DNA from: Lachnospiraceae bacterium
Lineage (GTDB): Bacteria; Bacillota; Clostridia; Lachnospirales; Lachnospiraceae
Direction of reading: 5' to 3'
Assembly (NCBI GenBank): GCA_022764465.1
Contig: JALERL010000002.1
Coordinates: forward strand, 1-63,229
Length of the DNA: 63,229 bases
Shown here piece after piece: positions 26,223-36,150 of the stretch; positions within the stretch are counted from its first letter, which is position 1, and every line of letters begins with the position of its first letter. The notes below the pieces were generated by a model. The model was given only the letters and a program-made list of their open reading frames with translations, ran no database searches and had not been told where the DNA came from. The position numbers and the translations under genes are program-made.

Positions 26223-27368
26223 ATGAAGAAGATAGCAATTTTAGGATCCACAGGATCAATCGGAACACAAACACTTGATGTCGTAAGAGAACAGGGTGAC
26301 ATCAAGGTGACAGCCATGGCTGCCGGAAGAAATATTACATTATTTGAGAAACAGATCCGTGAGTTTCTGCCAAAGCAGGTTGCGGTATGGGAAGAAGAAA
26401 CTGCAAGAGAATTGCGTGACCGTATCCGGGATCTGGATGTAAAGGTAGCAAGCGGAATGGAAGGCTTAATAGAAGTAGCGACCGATCCGGATGCTGAGAC
26501 GTTAGTGACAGCAATTGTCGGAATGCTTGGAATCCGTCCGACGATCGCAGCGATCGAGCAGGGAAAAAACATTGCACTTGCGAATAAAGAGACCCTGGTT
26601 ACTGCTGGTCATATCATTATGAAGCTGGCAAAGGAAAAGGGTGTAGCAATTCTGCCGGTTGACAGCGAGCACAGTGCGATTTTCCAGTCCTTAAACGGAG
26701 AACATGGGAACCGGATCGCGAAGATTCTTTTAACTGCTTCCGGTGGTCCTTTCCGTGGGAAAAAGACAGAAGAATTAAAAAATATCCAGGTAGAGGATGC
26801 CTTAAAGCACCCGAACTGGGAGATGGGACGTAAGATCACGATCGATTCCTCGACACTTGTGAATAAGGGCTTAGAGGTCATGGAGGCAAAGTGGCTCTTT
26901 GAGGTAGAACCGGAGCAGATCCAGGTCGTTGTACAGCCACAGAGTGTGATCCATTCGATGGTAGAATACGAGGATGGAGCGGTGATCGCACAGCTTGGTA
27001 CACCGGATATGCGTCTGCCGATCCAGTATGCATTGTATTATCCAATGCGTCGTCCGTTAAGTGGAGACAGGCTTGACTTCTGGAAACTGCACCAGCTGAC
27101 ATTTGAACGCCCGGATACAGAGACATTTCGCGGGCTTGCACTTGCTTATCAGGCATTAAAACAGGGTGGAAATATCCCGACAGCATTTAATGCGGCCAAT
27201 GAACGGGCAGTCGCATTGTTCTTAGACCGTAAGATTGCATATCTTGAGATTCCGGAGATAATAGAATACTCGATGGAAGAAGCGAAGTATCTTCCGTCTC
27301 CATCGGTAGAGGAGATCCTGCAGACGGAGGCTGCCGTCTATGAGAAGATAGCCGGAAGATGGGGATAG
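26223..27368 (+). CDS. dxr: 1-deoxy-D-xylulose 5-phosphate reductoisomerase
   Basis: Dxr makes MEP from DXP with NADPH, the first committed step of non-mevalonate isoprenoid synthesis. The 381-aa protein has the NADPH-binding GSTGSIG (residues 8-14), the NKETLVTAG motif, the metal-binding PVDSEHSAIFQ motif, SGGPFRG and HPNWEMGRKITIDSSTLVNK. ATG 26223 gives the typical MKKIAILGSTGSIGTQ start; ATG 26211, 12 nt upstream, cannot be excluded because neither site has a strong ribosome binding site. It supplies the same lipid pathway as uppS and ispG nearby. Confidence 0.97.
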   Translation: MKKIAILGSTGSIGTQTLDVVREQGDIKVTAMAAGRNITLFEKQIREFLPKQVAVWEEETARELRDRIRDLDVKVASGMEGLIEVATDPDAETLVTAIVGMLGIRPTIAAIEQGKNIALANKETLVTAGHIIMKLAKEKGVAILPVDSEHSAIFQSLNGEHGNRIAKILLTASGGPFRGKKTEELKNIQVEDALKHPNWEMGRKITIDSSTLVNKGLEVMEAKWLFEVEPEQIQVVVQPQSVIHSMVEYEDGAVIAQLGTPDMRLPIQYALYYPMRRPLSGDRLDFWKLHQLTFERPDTETFRGLALAYQALKQGGNIPTAFNAANERAVALFLDRKIAYLEIPEIIEYSMEEAKYLPSPSVEEILQTEAAVYEKIAGRWG

Positions 27369-27414
27369 ACAGCGTTGCCTGACATAGAAAGAAGCAGAGA
27401 GGTATGAGAAAATT

Positions 27415-28449
27415 ATGAAGTTTGTAATAGCACTTTTGATCTTTAGTGTGATCATTCTGTTCCATGAGCTGGGACATTTTCTTCTGGCAAAGAAAAACGG
27501 AGTAAGGGTCAATGAGTTCTGCCTTGGACTTGGACCGACACTGGTTGGCTTTACGAAGGGGGAGACAAAATACAGCATCAAACTTCTGCCATTTGGTGGT
27601 GCCTGTATGATGGAGGGAGAAGATGAGGACAGCCAGTCCGAAGGCTCCTTTAACAGCAAGTCAGTATGGGCAAGAATGGCAGTGGTTGCGGCAGGTCCGG
27701 TTTTTAACTTTATCATGGCATATATTTTATCGGTGATCGTGATCGGATGTTCCGGTTATGATGCACCACAGATTACCGGTGTGTCCGAAGGCTATGCAGC
27801 CGAAGAGGCAGGCATGCAGGCGGGGGATACGATCGTGCGGATCAATGGAAAGCCGATCCATTTTATGCGTGAGATCAGTATGTACAGTTATTTTCATCCT
27901 AATGAGGACTGGGATGTTGTCTATGAACGTGATGGCAAGACTACAGAAGTGGCACTCACCGCAAAGCTCGATGAAGAGACCGGAACGAAGCGGATCGGTA
28001 TTACCTATGGCAACAGTCCAAGGATTCGTGTGAATGCCTTACAGACCTTAAAATACGCAGTTTATGAGGTGAAGTACTGGATCTGTGTGACTTTTGACAG
28101 TCTGCGCTATTTAGTAACCGGCAAGGTCAGTGTGAATGAACTGTCCGGTCCGGTCGGAATCGTGAAGTCGATCGGCGATACCTATGACTATAATAAGTCC
28201 ATCAGTATCAAGGCAACGGTTATGAGCATGCTTTATATGGCGATTTTACTTTCTGCCAACTTAGGCGTGATGAATCTGCTTCCGATCCCGGCACTTGATG
28301 GAGGCCGTCTGGTTTTCTTTATCGTAGAGGCGATCCGTGGAAAGAGAGTGGATCCGGACAAGGAAGGAATGGTTCATTTTATCGGGTTTGCGCTGCTTAT
28401 GGCACTGATGGTATTCGTAATGTTCAATGATATACGCAAGCTGTTTTAA
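27415..28449 (+). CDS. rseP: site-2 metalloprotease RseP/RasP
   Basis: This intramembrane zinc protease cleaves anti-sigma factors and signal-peptide remnants. The 344-aa product has H17-E-L-G-H21 in the first helix, an FGGACMMEGEDED motif, a PDZ domain (about residues 115-190, with AEEAGMQAGDTIVRINGK) and the second zinc-ligand motif NLLPIPALDGGRLVF near the C-terminus. All catalytic motifs are present. It lies in the conserved dxr-rseP-ispG order. Confidence 0.97.
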   Translation: MKFVIALLIFSVIILFHELGHFLLAKKNGVRVNEFCLGLGPTLVGFTKGETKYSIKLLPFGGACMMEGEDEDSQSEGSFNSKSVWARMAVVAAGPVFNFIMAYILSVIVIGCSGYDAPQITGVSEGYAAEEAGMQAGDTIVRINGKPIHFMREISMYSYFHPNEDWDVVYERDGKTTEVALTAKLDEETGTKRIGITYGNSPRIRVNALQTLKYAVYEVKYWICVTFDSLRYLVTGKVSVNELSGPVGIVKSIGDTYDYNKSISIKATVMSMLYMAILLSANLGVMNLLPIPALDGGRLVFFIVEAIRGKRVDPDKEGMVHFIGFALLMALMVFVMFNDIRKLF

Positions 28450-28471
28450 CAGAGAAAGTATCAGGTGAAGT

Positions 28472-29527
28472 ATGGAAAGAAAAAAGACAAGAGAGATACA
28501 GATCGGGAATCGTGTGATCGGAGGAAATCATCCGATCCTGATCCAGTCGATGACAAATACAAAGACAGAAGATGTTGCCGCTACCGTAGATCAGATCAGA
28601 CGGCTTACGGCAGCAGGCTGTGATATCATCCGCGTGGCAGTGCCGACGATGGAGGCAGCAGAAGCAATCACAGAGATCAAAAAGCAGATTGAGATTCCGT
28701 TAGTTGCAGACATTCATTTTGACTACCGGTTAGCGATTGCAGCCATGGAGCATGGCGCAGATAAGATCCGTATCAATCCGGGCAATATCGGAAGCGTAGA
28801 CCGTGTCCGGGCAGTGGTGGATGTAGCAAAGGAACGTAACATCCCAATTCGTGTCGGTGTCAACAGTGGTTCCCTTGAAAAGGATCTGGTGGAAAAATAC
28901 CATGGAGTGACTGCCGAGGGAATTGTAGAAAGTGCCTTAGATAAGGTTCGTATGATCGAGGACATGGGATACCGGAATCTGGTAATCAGTATCAAGTCCT
29001 CAGATGTCATGATGTGTGTGAAAGCACATGAACTGATTGCAGAAAAGACAGATTATCCGTTACATGTCGGAATCACGGAGTCCGGTACGATCATCAGTGG
29101 AAATATCAAGTCTTCAATCGGACTTGGACTGATCTTAAGCCGGGGAATCGGAGATACGATCCGTGTTTCTTTAACAGGAGATCCGTTAGAGGAGATCAAG
29201 TCCGCAAAGCTGATCCTAAAGACCTTGGGACTGCGTAAGGGCGGCATAGAGGTTGTTTCCTGCCCGACCTGTGGAAGAACAAGGATCGATCTGATCGGAC
29301 TTGCCAATCAGGTAGAAAATATGGTTGCAGACATTCCGCTGGATATTAAGGTTGCAGTCATGGGCTGTGTGGTAAACGGACCGGGAGAGGCGAAGGAAGC
29401 GGACATCGGAATCGCCGGTGGAATCGGAGAAGGACTGATTATCAAGCATGGAGTGGTCGACCGCAAGGTGCCGGAGGATCAGCTTTTAAGTGAACTTCGT
29501 AAGGAGTTATTAAATTGGAGTGAGTAA
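28472..29527 (+). CDS. ispG: 4-hydroxy-3-methylbut-2-enyl diphosphate synthase
   Basis: IspG is a [4Fe-4S] reductase of the MEP isoprenoid pathway. The 351-aa protein has an N-terminal TIM-barrel half (IQSMTNTKTEDVAATV, PLVADIHFDYRLAIAA, DKIRINPGNIG) and a C-terminal cluster domain with C264 and C267 (CPTCGRTRID) and C299 (MGCVVNGPGEAKEADIGIAG). This is the short bacterial form without the extra domain of plant or Chlamydia enzymes. AGGTGAAG precedes the ATG. Confidence 0.98.
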   Translation: MERKKTREIQIGNRVIGGNHPILIQSMTNTKTEDVAATVDQIRRLTAAGCDIIRVAVPTMEAAEAITEIKKQIEIPLVADIHFDYRLAIAAMEHGADKIRINPGNIGSVDRVRAVVDVAKERNIPIRVGVNSGSLEKDLVEKYHGVTAEGIVESALDKVRMIEDMGYRNLVISIKSSDVMMCVKAHELIAEKTDYPLHVGITESGTIISGNIKSSIGLGLILSRGIGDTIRVSLTGDPLEEIKSAKLILKTLGLRKGGIEVVSCPTCGRTRIDLIGLANQVENMVADIPLDIKVAVMGCVVNGPGEAKEADIGIAGGIGEGLIIKHGVVDRKVPEDQLLSELRKELLNWSE

Positions 29528-29530
29528 TAC

Positions 29531-32500
29531 ATGGCAAAACTTTTTTTCGAAGTTTTTCCAACCCTGAAGCTGGGGGGAGAAATACAAAGCCTGATGTCGG
29601 AAGTCGAAGTGGAACGTGTTGCTTCGAACCGCGACAGGAATGCGTTACGTGTCTATCTGACAAGTAACCGGTTAATTGAAAAAGCACAGATCCTTTTTAT
29701 CGAAGGTGAAATTATAAAACAGTTATTCCCGAACAAGGGGATAACTGTTAAAATTATGGAAAAATTTAATCTGTCACAGCAGTATACACCGCAAAAACTG
29801 ATGGATGTCTATAAGACAAGTATTTTAGAGGAACTGCATAATTACAGTCTGCTTATCTATAATCTCTTCCGGACAGCGAAGATGGAATTTGACAGAGAGG
29901 ATCATATGATCCTGACCTTAGAGGATACGATCGTGGCACAGAACCGTTCGGATGAACTGATCGATATTTTAGAGAAGATCATCTGCGAACGCTGTGGATT
30001 AAAGCTGATGATCGAGCCGGCATACGAGGCACAGGCGGAAAGCCGTCATATCAAAAATGCAGATATCCAGATGCAGCAGGAAATCCATAACATTGTAAGC
30101 CGTATTTCGTCCTTAAGTGAGAAGCAGCCGGAGGCAGCTTCTAAGGAAGGGGAAAAGACGAAAAAGCAGCCTGAGGAAGAGAAGAAGCAGAGTATGGCAA
30201 AGCAGCCGGAAAAACGGGCAGAGCAGCCATTTAAGCGGGGTGAGAAGTCCTTTGGCAAGCGTGACTTTTATAAGAAGTCAGATAATCCGGATGTGATTTA
30301 TGGACGAGACTTTGATGATGAGGTTATTCCGATCGAAACGATCATCGGAGAGATGGGAGAAGTCGTAATCCGTGGACAGATCCTTTCCTTAGAGAACCGT
30401 GAGATCCGTAATGAAAAGACGATCGTGATCTTATCAATGACAGACTTTACCGATACGATCGTATTAAAGGTCTTTACGAGAAATGAAAATCTGCCGGATC
30501 TGATGGCAGGACTCAAAAAGGGAGCATTCATCAAGGTGAAAGGTGTTACAACGATCGACAAGTTTGACAGTGAGCTGACGATCGGTTCGATCGTTGGTAT
30601 CAAAAAGATCCCGGACTTTACCTCGACACGTATGGATATGAGTCCGGAGAAGCGTGTCGAACTTCATTGTCATACCAAAATGAGTGATATGGATGGTGTG
30701 GCAGACATTCAGGAAGTGGTAAAGCGTGCCGCCGCCTGGGGACATAAGGCAATCGCAATCACGGATCATGGTGTGGTACAGGCATTCCCGATTGCAAACC
30801 ATACTTCCCTGCCGGAAGGACAGAATATTAAGATCATCTATGGCGTGGAGGCATATCTGGTAGATGATTTAAAAGACATCGTGGAGAATTCAAAGAACCA
30901 GTCCTTAGATGATTCCTATGTGGTCTTTGATATCGAGACAACGGGATTCAGCCCACTGATCAATAAGATCATTGAGATCGGTGCGGTGAAAGTTGTAGGT
31001 GGAAAGATCACAGAACGTTTTTCGACCTTTGTCAATCCAAAGGTGCCGATTCCATTCCATATCGAGAATCTTACCAGTATCAACGATGAGATGGTTATGG
31101 ATGCGCCAACGATCGAAGAGATCCTGCCGGAATTTATGGAGTTTTCCAAAGGCTGTGTCATGGTAGCACACAATGCAGACTTTGATATGAGCTTTATCAA
31201 GTACAACTGTGACAAGCAGGGGATTTCTTACGATTTTACCATTGCAGATACGGTGGCATTAGCCAGAATGCTTCTGCCGAACCTGAACCGTTTTAAGTTG
31301 GATACGGTTGCAAAAGCAGTCGGTGTGCCACTTGGCTTTCATCATCGTGCAGTCGATGATGCCGCCTGTACGGCAGACATTTTTGTAAAGTTTATTGAGA
31401 TGTTAAAAGAGCGTGGCATAGAAGCCTTAGATGGCGTGAATAAAGAGGGCCATGTCACAAAGAGCATGATTATGAAGATGCCGACCTATCATGCGATCAT
31501 TTTAGCAACGAATGAGATCGGCCGTGTAAATCTGTATCGTCTGATCTCACTGTCGCATCTGGATTATTACCACAAGCGTCCGCGTATTCCAAAAAGTGAG
31601 TATCTGAAATATAAGGAAGGTCTGATCATCGGTTCTGCCTGTGAAGCTGGAGAACTGTATCAGGCGATCTTAAACGGCCGGCCGGAGGAAGAGATTGTAC
31701 GTCTTGTCAAGTTCTATGATTATCTGGAGATACAGCCGCTTGGCAACAATATGTTCATGCTGCAAAGTGAGAAGGCACCGGTATCAACGATCGAGGAGTT
31801 ACAGGATATCAACCGCCGGATCTGCCGGCTGGGCGAAGACTTCCATAAGCCGGTTGTTGCGACCTGTGATGTCCATTTTCTGGACCCGGAAGATGAGGTA
31901 TACCGCAGGATCATCCTTGCCGGAAAGGGCTTTAAGGATGCAGATGATCAGGCACCGTTATACCTTCGTACGACGGAAGAGATGATGAAGGAATTTGAAT
32001 ATTTAGGAAGCGACAAGGCACATGAGGTTGTGATCGAGAATCCGAATAAGATCGCAGATATGTGTGAGCGGATCTCTCCGGTAAGACCGGATAAGTGTCC
32101 GCCTGTCATCGAGAATTCCGATCAGATGCTGCGTGACATCTGCTATAACAAGGCGCATGAGATGTACGGGGAAGATCTGCCGGAGATCGTATACGAACGA
32201 CTGGAGCGGGAATTGAATTCTATTATCAGCAATGGATATGCCGTAATGTATATTATCGCTCAGAAGCTGGTATGGAAGTCGAACGAGGATGGTTACCTGG
32301 TAGGTTCGAGAGGATCGGTCGGATCTTCTTTTGTCGCAACAATGTCCGGTATTACCGAGGTAAATCCGCTGGCACCACATTACTACTGCGAGAACTGTCA
32401 CTACAGTGACTTTGATTCGCCTGAGGTGAAAAAATACAGCGGAGCGTCCGGATGTGATATGCCGGATGCATACTGTCCAAACTGTGGCGAGCCGTTAGTG

Positions 32501-33991
32501 AAAGCAGGATTTGATATTCCGTTTGAAACCTTCCTTGGATTCAAGGGAAACAAAGAGCCGGATATCGATCTGAACTTTTCCGGTGAGTACCAGAGTAAGG
32601 CACATAAGTATACCGAGGTTATCTTCGGTGACGGACAGACCTTCCGTGCGGGAACGATCGGTACGCTTGCAGATAAGACCGCATTCGGATATGTAAAAAA
32701 ATATTACGAAGAACGCGGCATCCATAAAAGGAACTGTGAGATCGACCGTATTGTACAAGGCTGTGTCGGCATTCACAGGACGACCGGACAGCATCCGGGT
32801 GGAATTGTCGTACTGCCGGTGGGAGAGGAGATCTATTCCTTTACACCGATCCAGCACCCGGCAAATGATATGACGACCGAGACGGTGACGACACACTTCG
32901 AGTACCATTCGATCGACCACAACCTGTTAAAGCTTGATATTCTCGGACACGATGATCCGACAATGATTCGTTTCTTAATGGACTTGACAGGAATCGATGC
33001 GCAGAAGATTCCGCTGGATGATAAAGCAGTAATGTCCTTATTCAAAGATACGAGTGCATTGCAGATCACACCGGAGGATATCGGGGGATGTAAGTTAGGC
33101 GCGCTTGGTATCCCGGAGTTTGGTACAGACTTCGCTATGCAGATGTTAATTGATGCAGATCCGCAGTCCTTTTCCGATCTGATCCGTATTGCCGGACTAT
33201 CCCATGGTACAGACGTATGGTTAGGAAATGCCCAGACACTGATCGAAGAGGGCAAGGCAACGATTTCAACCGCGATCTGTACGCGAGATGATATTATGAT
33301 CTATCTGATCCAGATGGGGCTTGACAGTGAGGAATCTTTCACGATCATGGAATCTGTGCGAAAGGGTAAGGGATTAAAACCGGAGTGGGAAAAAGAGATG
33401 CTTGCCCATGGTGTACCGGACTGGTACATCTGGTCCTGTAAGAAGATCAAGTACATGTTCCCGAAGGCACATGCGGCAGCCTACGTTATGATGGCATGGC
33501 GTATTGCCTATTGCAAGGTGTTCTACCCACTTGCCTATTATGCAGCGTTTTTCTCCATCCGTGCAACCGGATTCAGCTATGAGCTGATGTGTCAGGGAAA
33601 GGAAAAGCTTGCCTATTATATGCGTGACTACGAAAAGCGGAAGGATCAGTTATCCAAAAAAGAGCAGGATACCTATCGTGATATGCGTATCTGTCAGGAA
33701 ATGTATGCAAGAGGCTATGAGTTTGTACCGATTGACCTTTATAAGGTACAGTCGCAGCGTTTCCAGATCATCAATGGAAAGCTGATGCCATCCCTTAGTA
33801 CGATCGAAGGATTAGGAGATAAGGCAGCAGATGCAGTCGTAGAGGCTGCAAAGGATGGTCCATTCCTCTCGAAGGATGATTTCCGCCAGCGGACGAAGGT
33901 CAGCAAGACCGTCATCGACCTGATGGGAGATCTTGGCATCTTCGGAGATCTGCCGGAATCGAACCAGTTATCGCTCTTTGATTTTGCGTAG
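29531..33991 (+). CDS. polC: DNA polymerase III PolC (Gram-positive type)
   Basis: PolC is the replicative polymerase of low-GC Gram-positives. The 1486-aa protein has an N-terminal domain, a Lys/Glu/Pro-rich linker (about residues 200-240), an OB-fold (about 275-350) and a PHP domain (H379 and H381 in ELHCHTKMSDMDG). An inserted DEDDh proofreading exonuclease follows (D467 and E469 in FDIETTGF; HRAVDDAACTADIF). Further on are the zinc cysteines C953/C956 and C982/C985 and the C-family core (EPDIDLNFSGEYQ, GTIGTLADKTAFGYVKKY, HPGGIVVLP). Length and order are standard. The ATG lies 4 nt after the ispG stop. Confidence 0.98.
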   Translation: MAKLFFEVFPTLKLGGEIQSLMSEVEVERVASNRDRNALRVYLTSNRLIEKAQILFIEGEIIKQLFPNKGITVKIMEKFNLSQQYTPQKLMDVYKTSILEELHNYSLLIYNLFRTAKMEFDREDHMILTLEDTIVAQNRSDELIDILEKIICERCGLKLMIEPAYEAQAESRHIKNADIQMQQEIHNIVSRISSLSEKQPEAASKEGEKTKKQPEEEKKQSMAKQPEKRAEQPFKRGEKSFGKRDFYKKSDNPDVIYGRDFDDEVIPIETIIGEMGEVVIRGQILSLENREIRNEKTIVILSMTDFTDTIVLKVFTRNENLPDLMAGLKKGAFIKVKGVTTIDKFDSELTIGSIVGIKKIPDFTSTRMDMSPEKRVELHCHTKMSDMDGVADIQEVVKRAAAWGHKAIAITDHGVVQAFPIANHTSLPEGQNIKIIYGVEAYLVDDLKDIVENSKNQSLDDSYVVFDIETTGFSPLINKIIEIGAVKVVGGKITERFSTFVNPKVPIPFHIENLTSINDEMVMDAPTIEEILPEFMEFSKGCVMVAHNADFDMSFIKYNCDKQGISYDFTIADTVALARMLLPNLNRFKLDTVAKAVGVPLGFHHRAVDDAACTADIFVKFIEMLKERGIEALDGVNKEGHVTKSMIMKMPTYHAIILATNEIGRVNLYRLISLSHLDYYHKRPRIPKSEYLKYKEGLIIGSACEAGELYQAILNGRPEEEIVRLVKFYDYLEIQPLGNNMFMLQSEKAPVSTIEELQDINRRICRLGEDFHKPVVATCDVHFLDPEDEVYRRIILAGKGFKDADDQAPLYLRTTEEMMKEFEYLGSDKAHEVVIENPNKIADMCERISPVRPDKCPPVIENSDQMLRDICYNKAHEMYGEDLPEIVYERLERELNSIISNGYAVMYIIAQKLVWKSNEDGYLVGSRGSVGSSFVATMSGITEVNPLAPHYYCENCHYSDFDSPEVKKYSGASGCDMPDAYCPNCGEPLVKAGFDIPFETFLGFKGNKEPDIDLNFSGEYQSKAHKYTEVIFGDGQTFRAGTIGTLADKTAFGYVKKYYEERGIHKRNCEIDRIVQGCVGIHRTTGQHPGGIVVLPVGEEIYSFTPIQHPANDMTTETVTTHFEYHSIDHNLLKLDILGHDDPTMIRFLMDLTGIDAQKIPLDDKAVMSLFKDTSALQITPEDIGGCKLGALGIPEFGTDFAMQMLIDADPQSFSDLIRIAGLSHGTDVWLGNAQTLIEEGKATISTAICTRDDIMIYLIQMGLDSEESFTIMESVRKGKGLKPEWEKEMLAHGVPDWYIWSCKKIKYMFPKAHAAAYVMMAWRIAYCKVFYPLAYYAAFFSIRATGFSYELMCQGKEKLAYYMRDYEKRKDQLSKKEQDTYRDMRICQEMYARGYEFVPIDLYKVQSQRFQIINGKLMPSLSTIEGLGDKAADAVVEAAKDGPFLSKDDFRQRTKVSKTVIDLMGDLGIFGDLPESNQLSLFDFA

Positions 33992-34065
33992 GTAGATGCA
34001 TGATGATATGCAGGTAAGAGGTCAAGAGATAGGTAATATAAGAAATAGATATTTCATTAAGAAAA

Positions 34066-34240
34066 GACAAAATACACAAATTATGTAGAGCAAACTTTTA
34101 TTTGCGTTTTTAGCTGCGAGTGAAATCCACTGCTTACGAAAACCACAAGTGAAGCCATTGCTGAACTTGTATGGTTGTAGTTAGCAGTTAGTTCACGAGA
34201 GCGTTGCAAATGTTTGCGGAACATATTTGTGCATTTTGTC
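34066..34240. repeat. 175-nt imperfect inverted repeat (MITE-like or structured RNA)
   Basis: Outer arms 34066-34086 (GACAAAATACACAAATTATG plus T) and 34221-34240 (ACATATTTGTGCATTTTGTC) are complementary apart from one A-C mismatch and one bulged T. Inside, GCAAAC (34090-34095) pairs with GTTTGC (34212-34217) and TTTGC (34101-34105) with GCAAA (34206-34210). The centre also shows broken complementarity, so nearly the whole element folds into one hairpin. It lies between the convergent polC and SulP genes and encodes nothing obvious. The mismatch becomes G-U on the minus-strand RNA. The flanks of the 363-nt gap hold no other recognised feature, and no clear target-site duplication was found. 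Confidence 0.75.
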
Positions 34241-34354
34241 GTTCAGAAGAAAAGTGATATCTTATCATCTATCTATGTGTGTAAATGTATATATAAAAAA
34301 TTGGTAATGCATCTTTCAAACACATGTCCAATCAGAGCTACACAATGTTGAAAG

Positions 34355-35995
34355 TTAAGCCAGAGCATTAGCACGCTCTAAGGCATCATCGATGCAGGAG
34401 CAGAAGTTTTCTTCACCGATCAGATGATCAAAGCCTGCTTTATGGATCGCATGCATTGGCTGTTCATTTACATGAGAGAGGATCAGCGTAATGTGATGCT
34501 TCTCACACTTGTGGTAGAGCTTTCGCAGGTTATTTACCGCGGTTGCATCCAGTGCAGGCACACCACGCATACGAAGGATGATGCAGTTGATCTTCTCGTC
34601 CGTGGAGATCTCCATGATCTTATCTGCTGCACCGAAAAACATTGGTCCGATGATCTCGTAGACCAGAGTATTTGCCGGAACAGATTTTAAGTGCGTGCCA
34701 TCCGGATCGTCATCTTCCTCATCATCGACGTATTTCCAGCCATTGATATTTGTAACTTCGCTCATACGCTTTAAGAACAGGAAAGCGGCAAGTACGAGTC
34801 CAAACTCGATTGCAACAACAAGATCAAAAGCAACGGTCAGACAGAAGGTGACAAGTAAGACAATGATATCACTCTTTGGAGCTGTTTTTACCAGATCTAT
34901 GAAGTTGCGCCATTCACTCATATTATAAGCTACCGTAAACAGGATCGCTGCAATGGCAGGCATCGGGATCAGTGCCGCATATGGCATTAAGACCACAAGG
35001 ATCAAAAGCAGGGTAACTGCGTGAACCATTCCGGCGATCGGAGTACGTCCACCGTTTTTTACATTGGCAGCAGTTCTTGCAATTGCGCCGGTCGCAGGGA
35101 TGCCACCGAAGAGCCCGGAACAGACATTGCCGGCACCTTGTGCGATCAGTTCCATGTTCGAACGGTGCTTGCTTCCGGTCATACCATCGGATACGACACA
35201 GGAGAGAAGTGATTCGATGGCGGCAAGAACCGCGATCGTGATCGCATTCGAGAATTCATCCTCGATCGCAGTGATCGTGATGTGTGGCAGATGCAGGGCA
35301 GGAAGCTTGTTCGAGATCTCATAGAGACTGCCGATCGTATTGACATTCAGATGTCCAAGCTTAACCACAGCGGCGGCAACGATAACAGCGATCAGAGATC
35401 CCGGGATCTTCTGGTTGATTTTCGGCCAGATGATCAGGATCGCTAAAGAGAGCAGCCCGACAAGCAGTGCCTGATAATTGATCGTTTGGATACAGCGGAT
35501 AACTTCCAGAAACTTACCGGCAGTATCGATCGGGGCATTTTGAAAGGTCAGTCCGAGAAAGTCCTTTAACTGTCCGATGATCAGCGTAACGGCAATACCT
35601 GCGGTAAATCCGGTAGTAATCGTATATGGGATGAATTTAATCAGGTTACCGAACCGGCATAAGCCCATGGCGATCAGAAAGATTCCTGCCATAATGGTAG
35701 CGATAACAAGTCCGTCGAAACCGTCGCGTGCAACAATCCCTGCAACGATGGTGGCAAAGGCTGCTGTCGGACCGGAGATCTGTACCCGGCTGCCACCGAG
35801 AAAAGAAATGACAAATCCGGCAATGATCGCGGTATAAAGACCCTTTTCCGGGGTGACACCGGATGCTAATGCAAGTGCGATCGAAAGTGGTAAGGCAATA
35901 ATAGCGACAATGATACCTGCAACGATATCCTTCACAAGCTGTTCCTTTGTATAGTTTTTCATCACAGAAAACAGCTTCGGTTTTAATTTTTCCAT
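34355..35995 (-). CDS. SulP family anion transporter with STAS domain
   Basis: The 546-aa protein has a membrane domain of about 12-14 helices (residues 20-410) with SulP features: ALASGVTPEKGLYTAIIAGF near the N-terminus and QISGPTAAFATIVAG. A cytoplasmic STAS domain (about 440-546) follows with the anti-sigma-antagonist-like core INCIILRMRGVPALDATAVN. Family members carry sulfate, bicarbonate, dicarboxylates or chloride; the substrate cannot be read from sequence. TTGGAGC lies about 7 nt before the ATG on the minus strand. A leader hairpin and a promoter lie just upstream. Confidence 0.9.
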   Translation of the reverse strand: MEKLKPKLFSVMKNYTKEQLVKDIVAGIIVAIIALPLSIALALASGVTPEKGLYTAIIAGFVISFLGGSRVQISGPTAAFATIVAGIVARDGFDGLVIATIMAGIFLIAMGLCRFGNLIKFIPYTITTGFTAGIAVTLIIGQLKDFLGLTFQNAPIDTAGKFLEVIRCIQTINYQALLVGLLSLAILIIWPKINQKIPGSLIAVIVAAAVVKLGHLNVNTIGSLYEISNKLPALHLPHITITAIEDEFSNAITIAVLAAIESLLSCVVSDGMTGSKHRSNMELIAQGAGNVCSGLFGGIPATGAIARTAANVKNGGRTPIAGMVHAVTLLLILVVLMPYAALIPMPAIAAILFTVAYNMSEWRNFIDLVKTAPKSDIIVLLVTFCLTVAFDLVVAIEFGLVLAAFLFLKRMSEVTNINGWKYVDDEEDDDPDGTHLKSVPANTLVYEIIGPMFFGAADKIMEISTDEKINCIILRMRGVPALDATAVNNLRKLYHKCEKHHITLILSHVNEQPMHAIHKAGFDHLIGEENFCSCIDDALERANALA

Positions 35996-36019
35996 AATCT
36001 AAGCTCCAATTCTTCTTTT

Positions 36020-36043
36020 GAATCATAAAATGAATCATAAAAT
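36020..36043 (-). repeat. 12-bp tandem direct repeat in SulP leader
   Basis: GAATCATAAAAT occurs twice head to tail (36020-36031 and 36032-36043, plus-strand reading), between the leader hairpin and the SulP start. It could be a regulator binding site or a small duplication. Confidence 0.7.
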
Positions 36044-36067
36044 TTGCGCCTGACAAAGCAGACGCAA
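36044..36067 (-). terminator. stem-loop between NhaC and SulP genes
   Basis: On the minus strand TTGCGTCTG pairs with CAGGCGCAA (9 bp, one G-U, six-base loop), followed by ATTTTATG. It can end the NhaC transcript. It also lies right at the predicted SulP transcription start, so it may instead be a 5' stabilising or attenuator hairpin. Confidence 0.55.
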
Positions 36068-36072
36068 GTTCT

Positions 36073-36101
36073 ATGATAATCCTTCCCGGTATGAAATTCA
36101 A
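36073..36101 (-). promoter_or_regulatory. SulP promoter
   Basis: On the minus strand TTGAAT (36101-36096) and TATCAT (36078-36073) are spaced by 17 nt. Transcription would start near 36066, at the foot of the hairpin. Confidence 0.55.
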
Positions 36102-36150
36102 GAAAAAATAAAAAAAGTATAAAGAAAATAAAAAATATATAAAAAGGAAC

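Noticed and set aside
34066-34240. CRISPR array or insertion sequence
   Set aside because: There is only one inverted pair, with no repeated spacers and no transposase frame.
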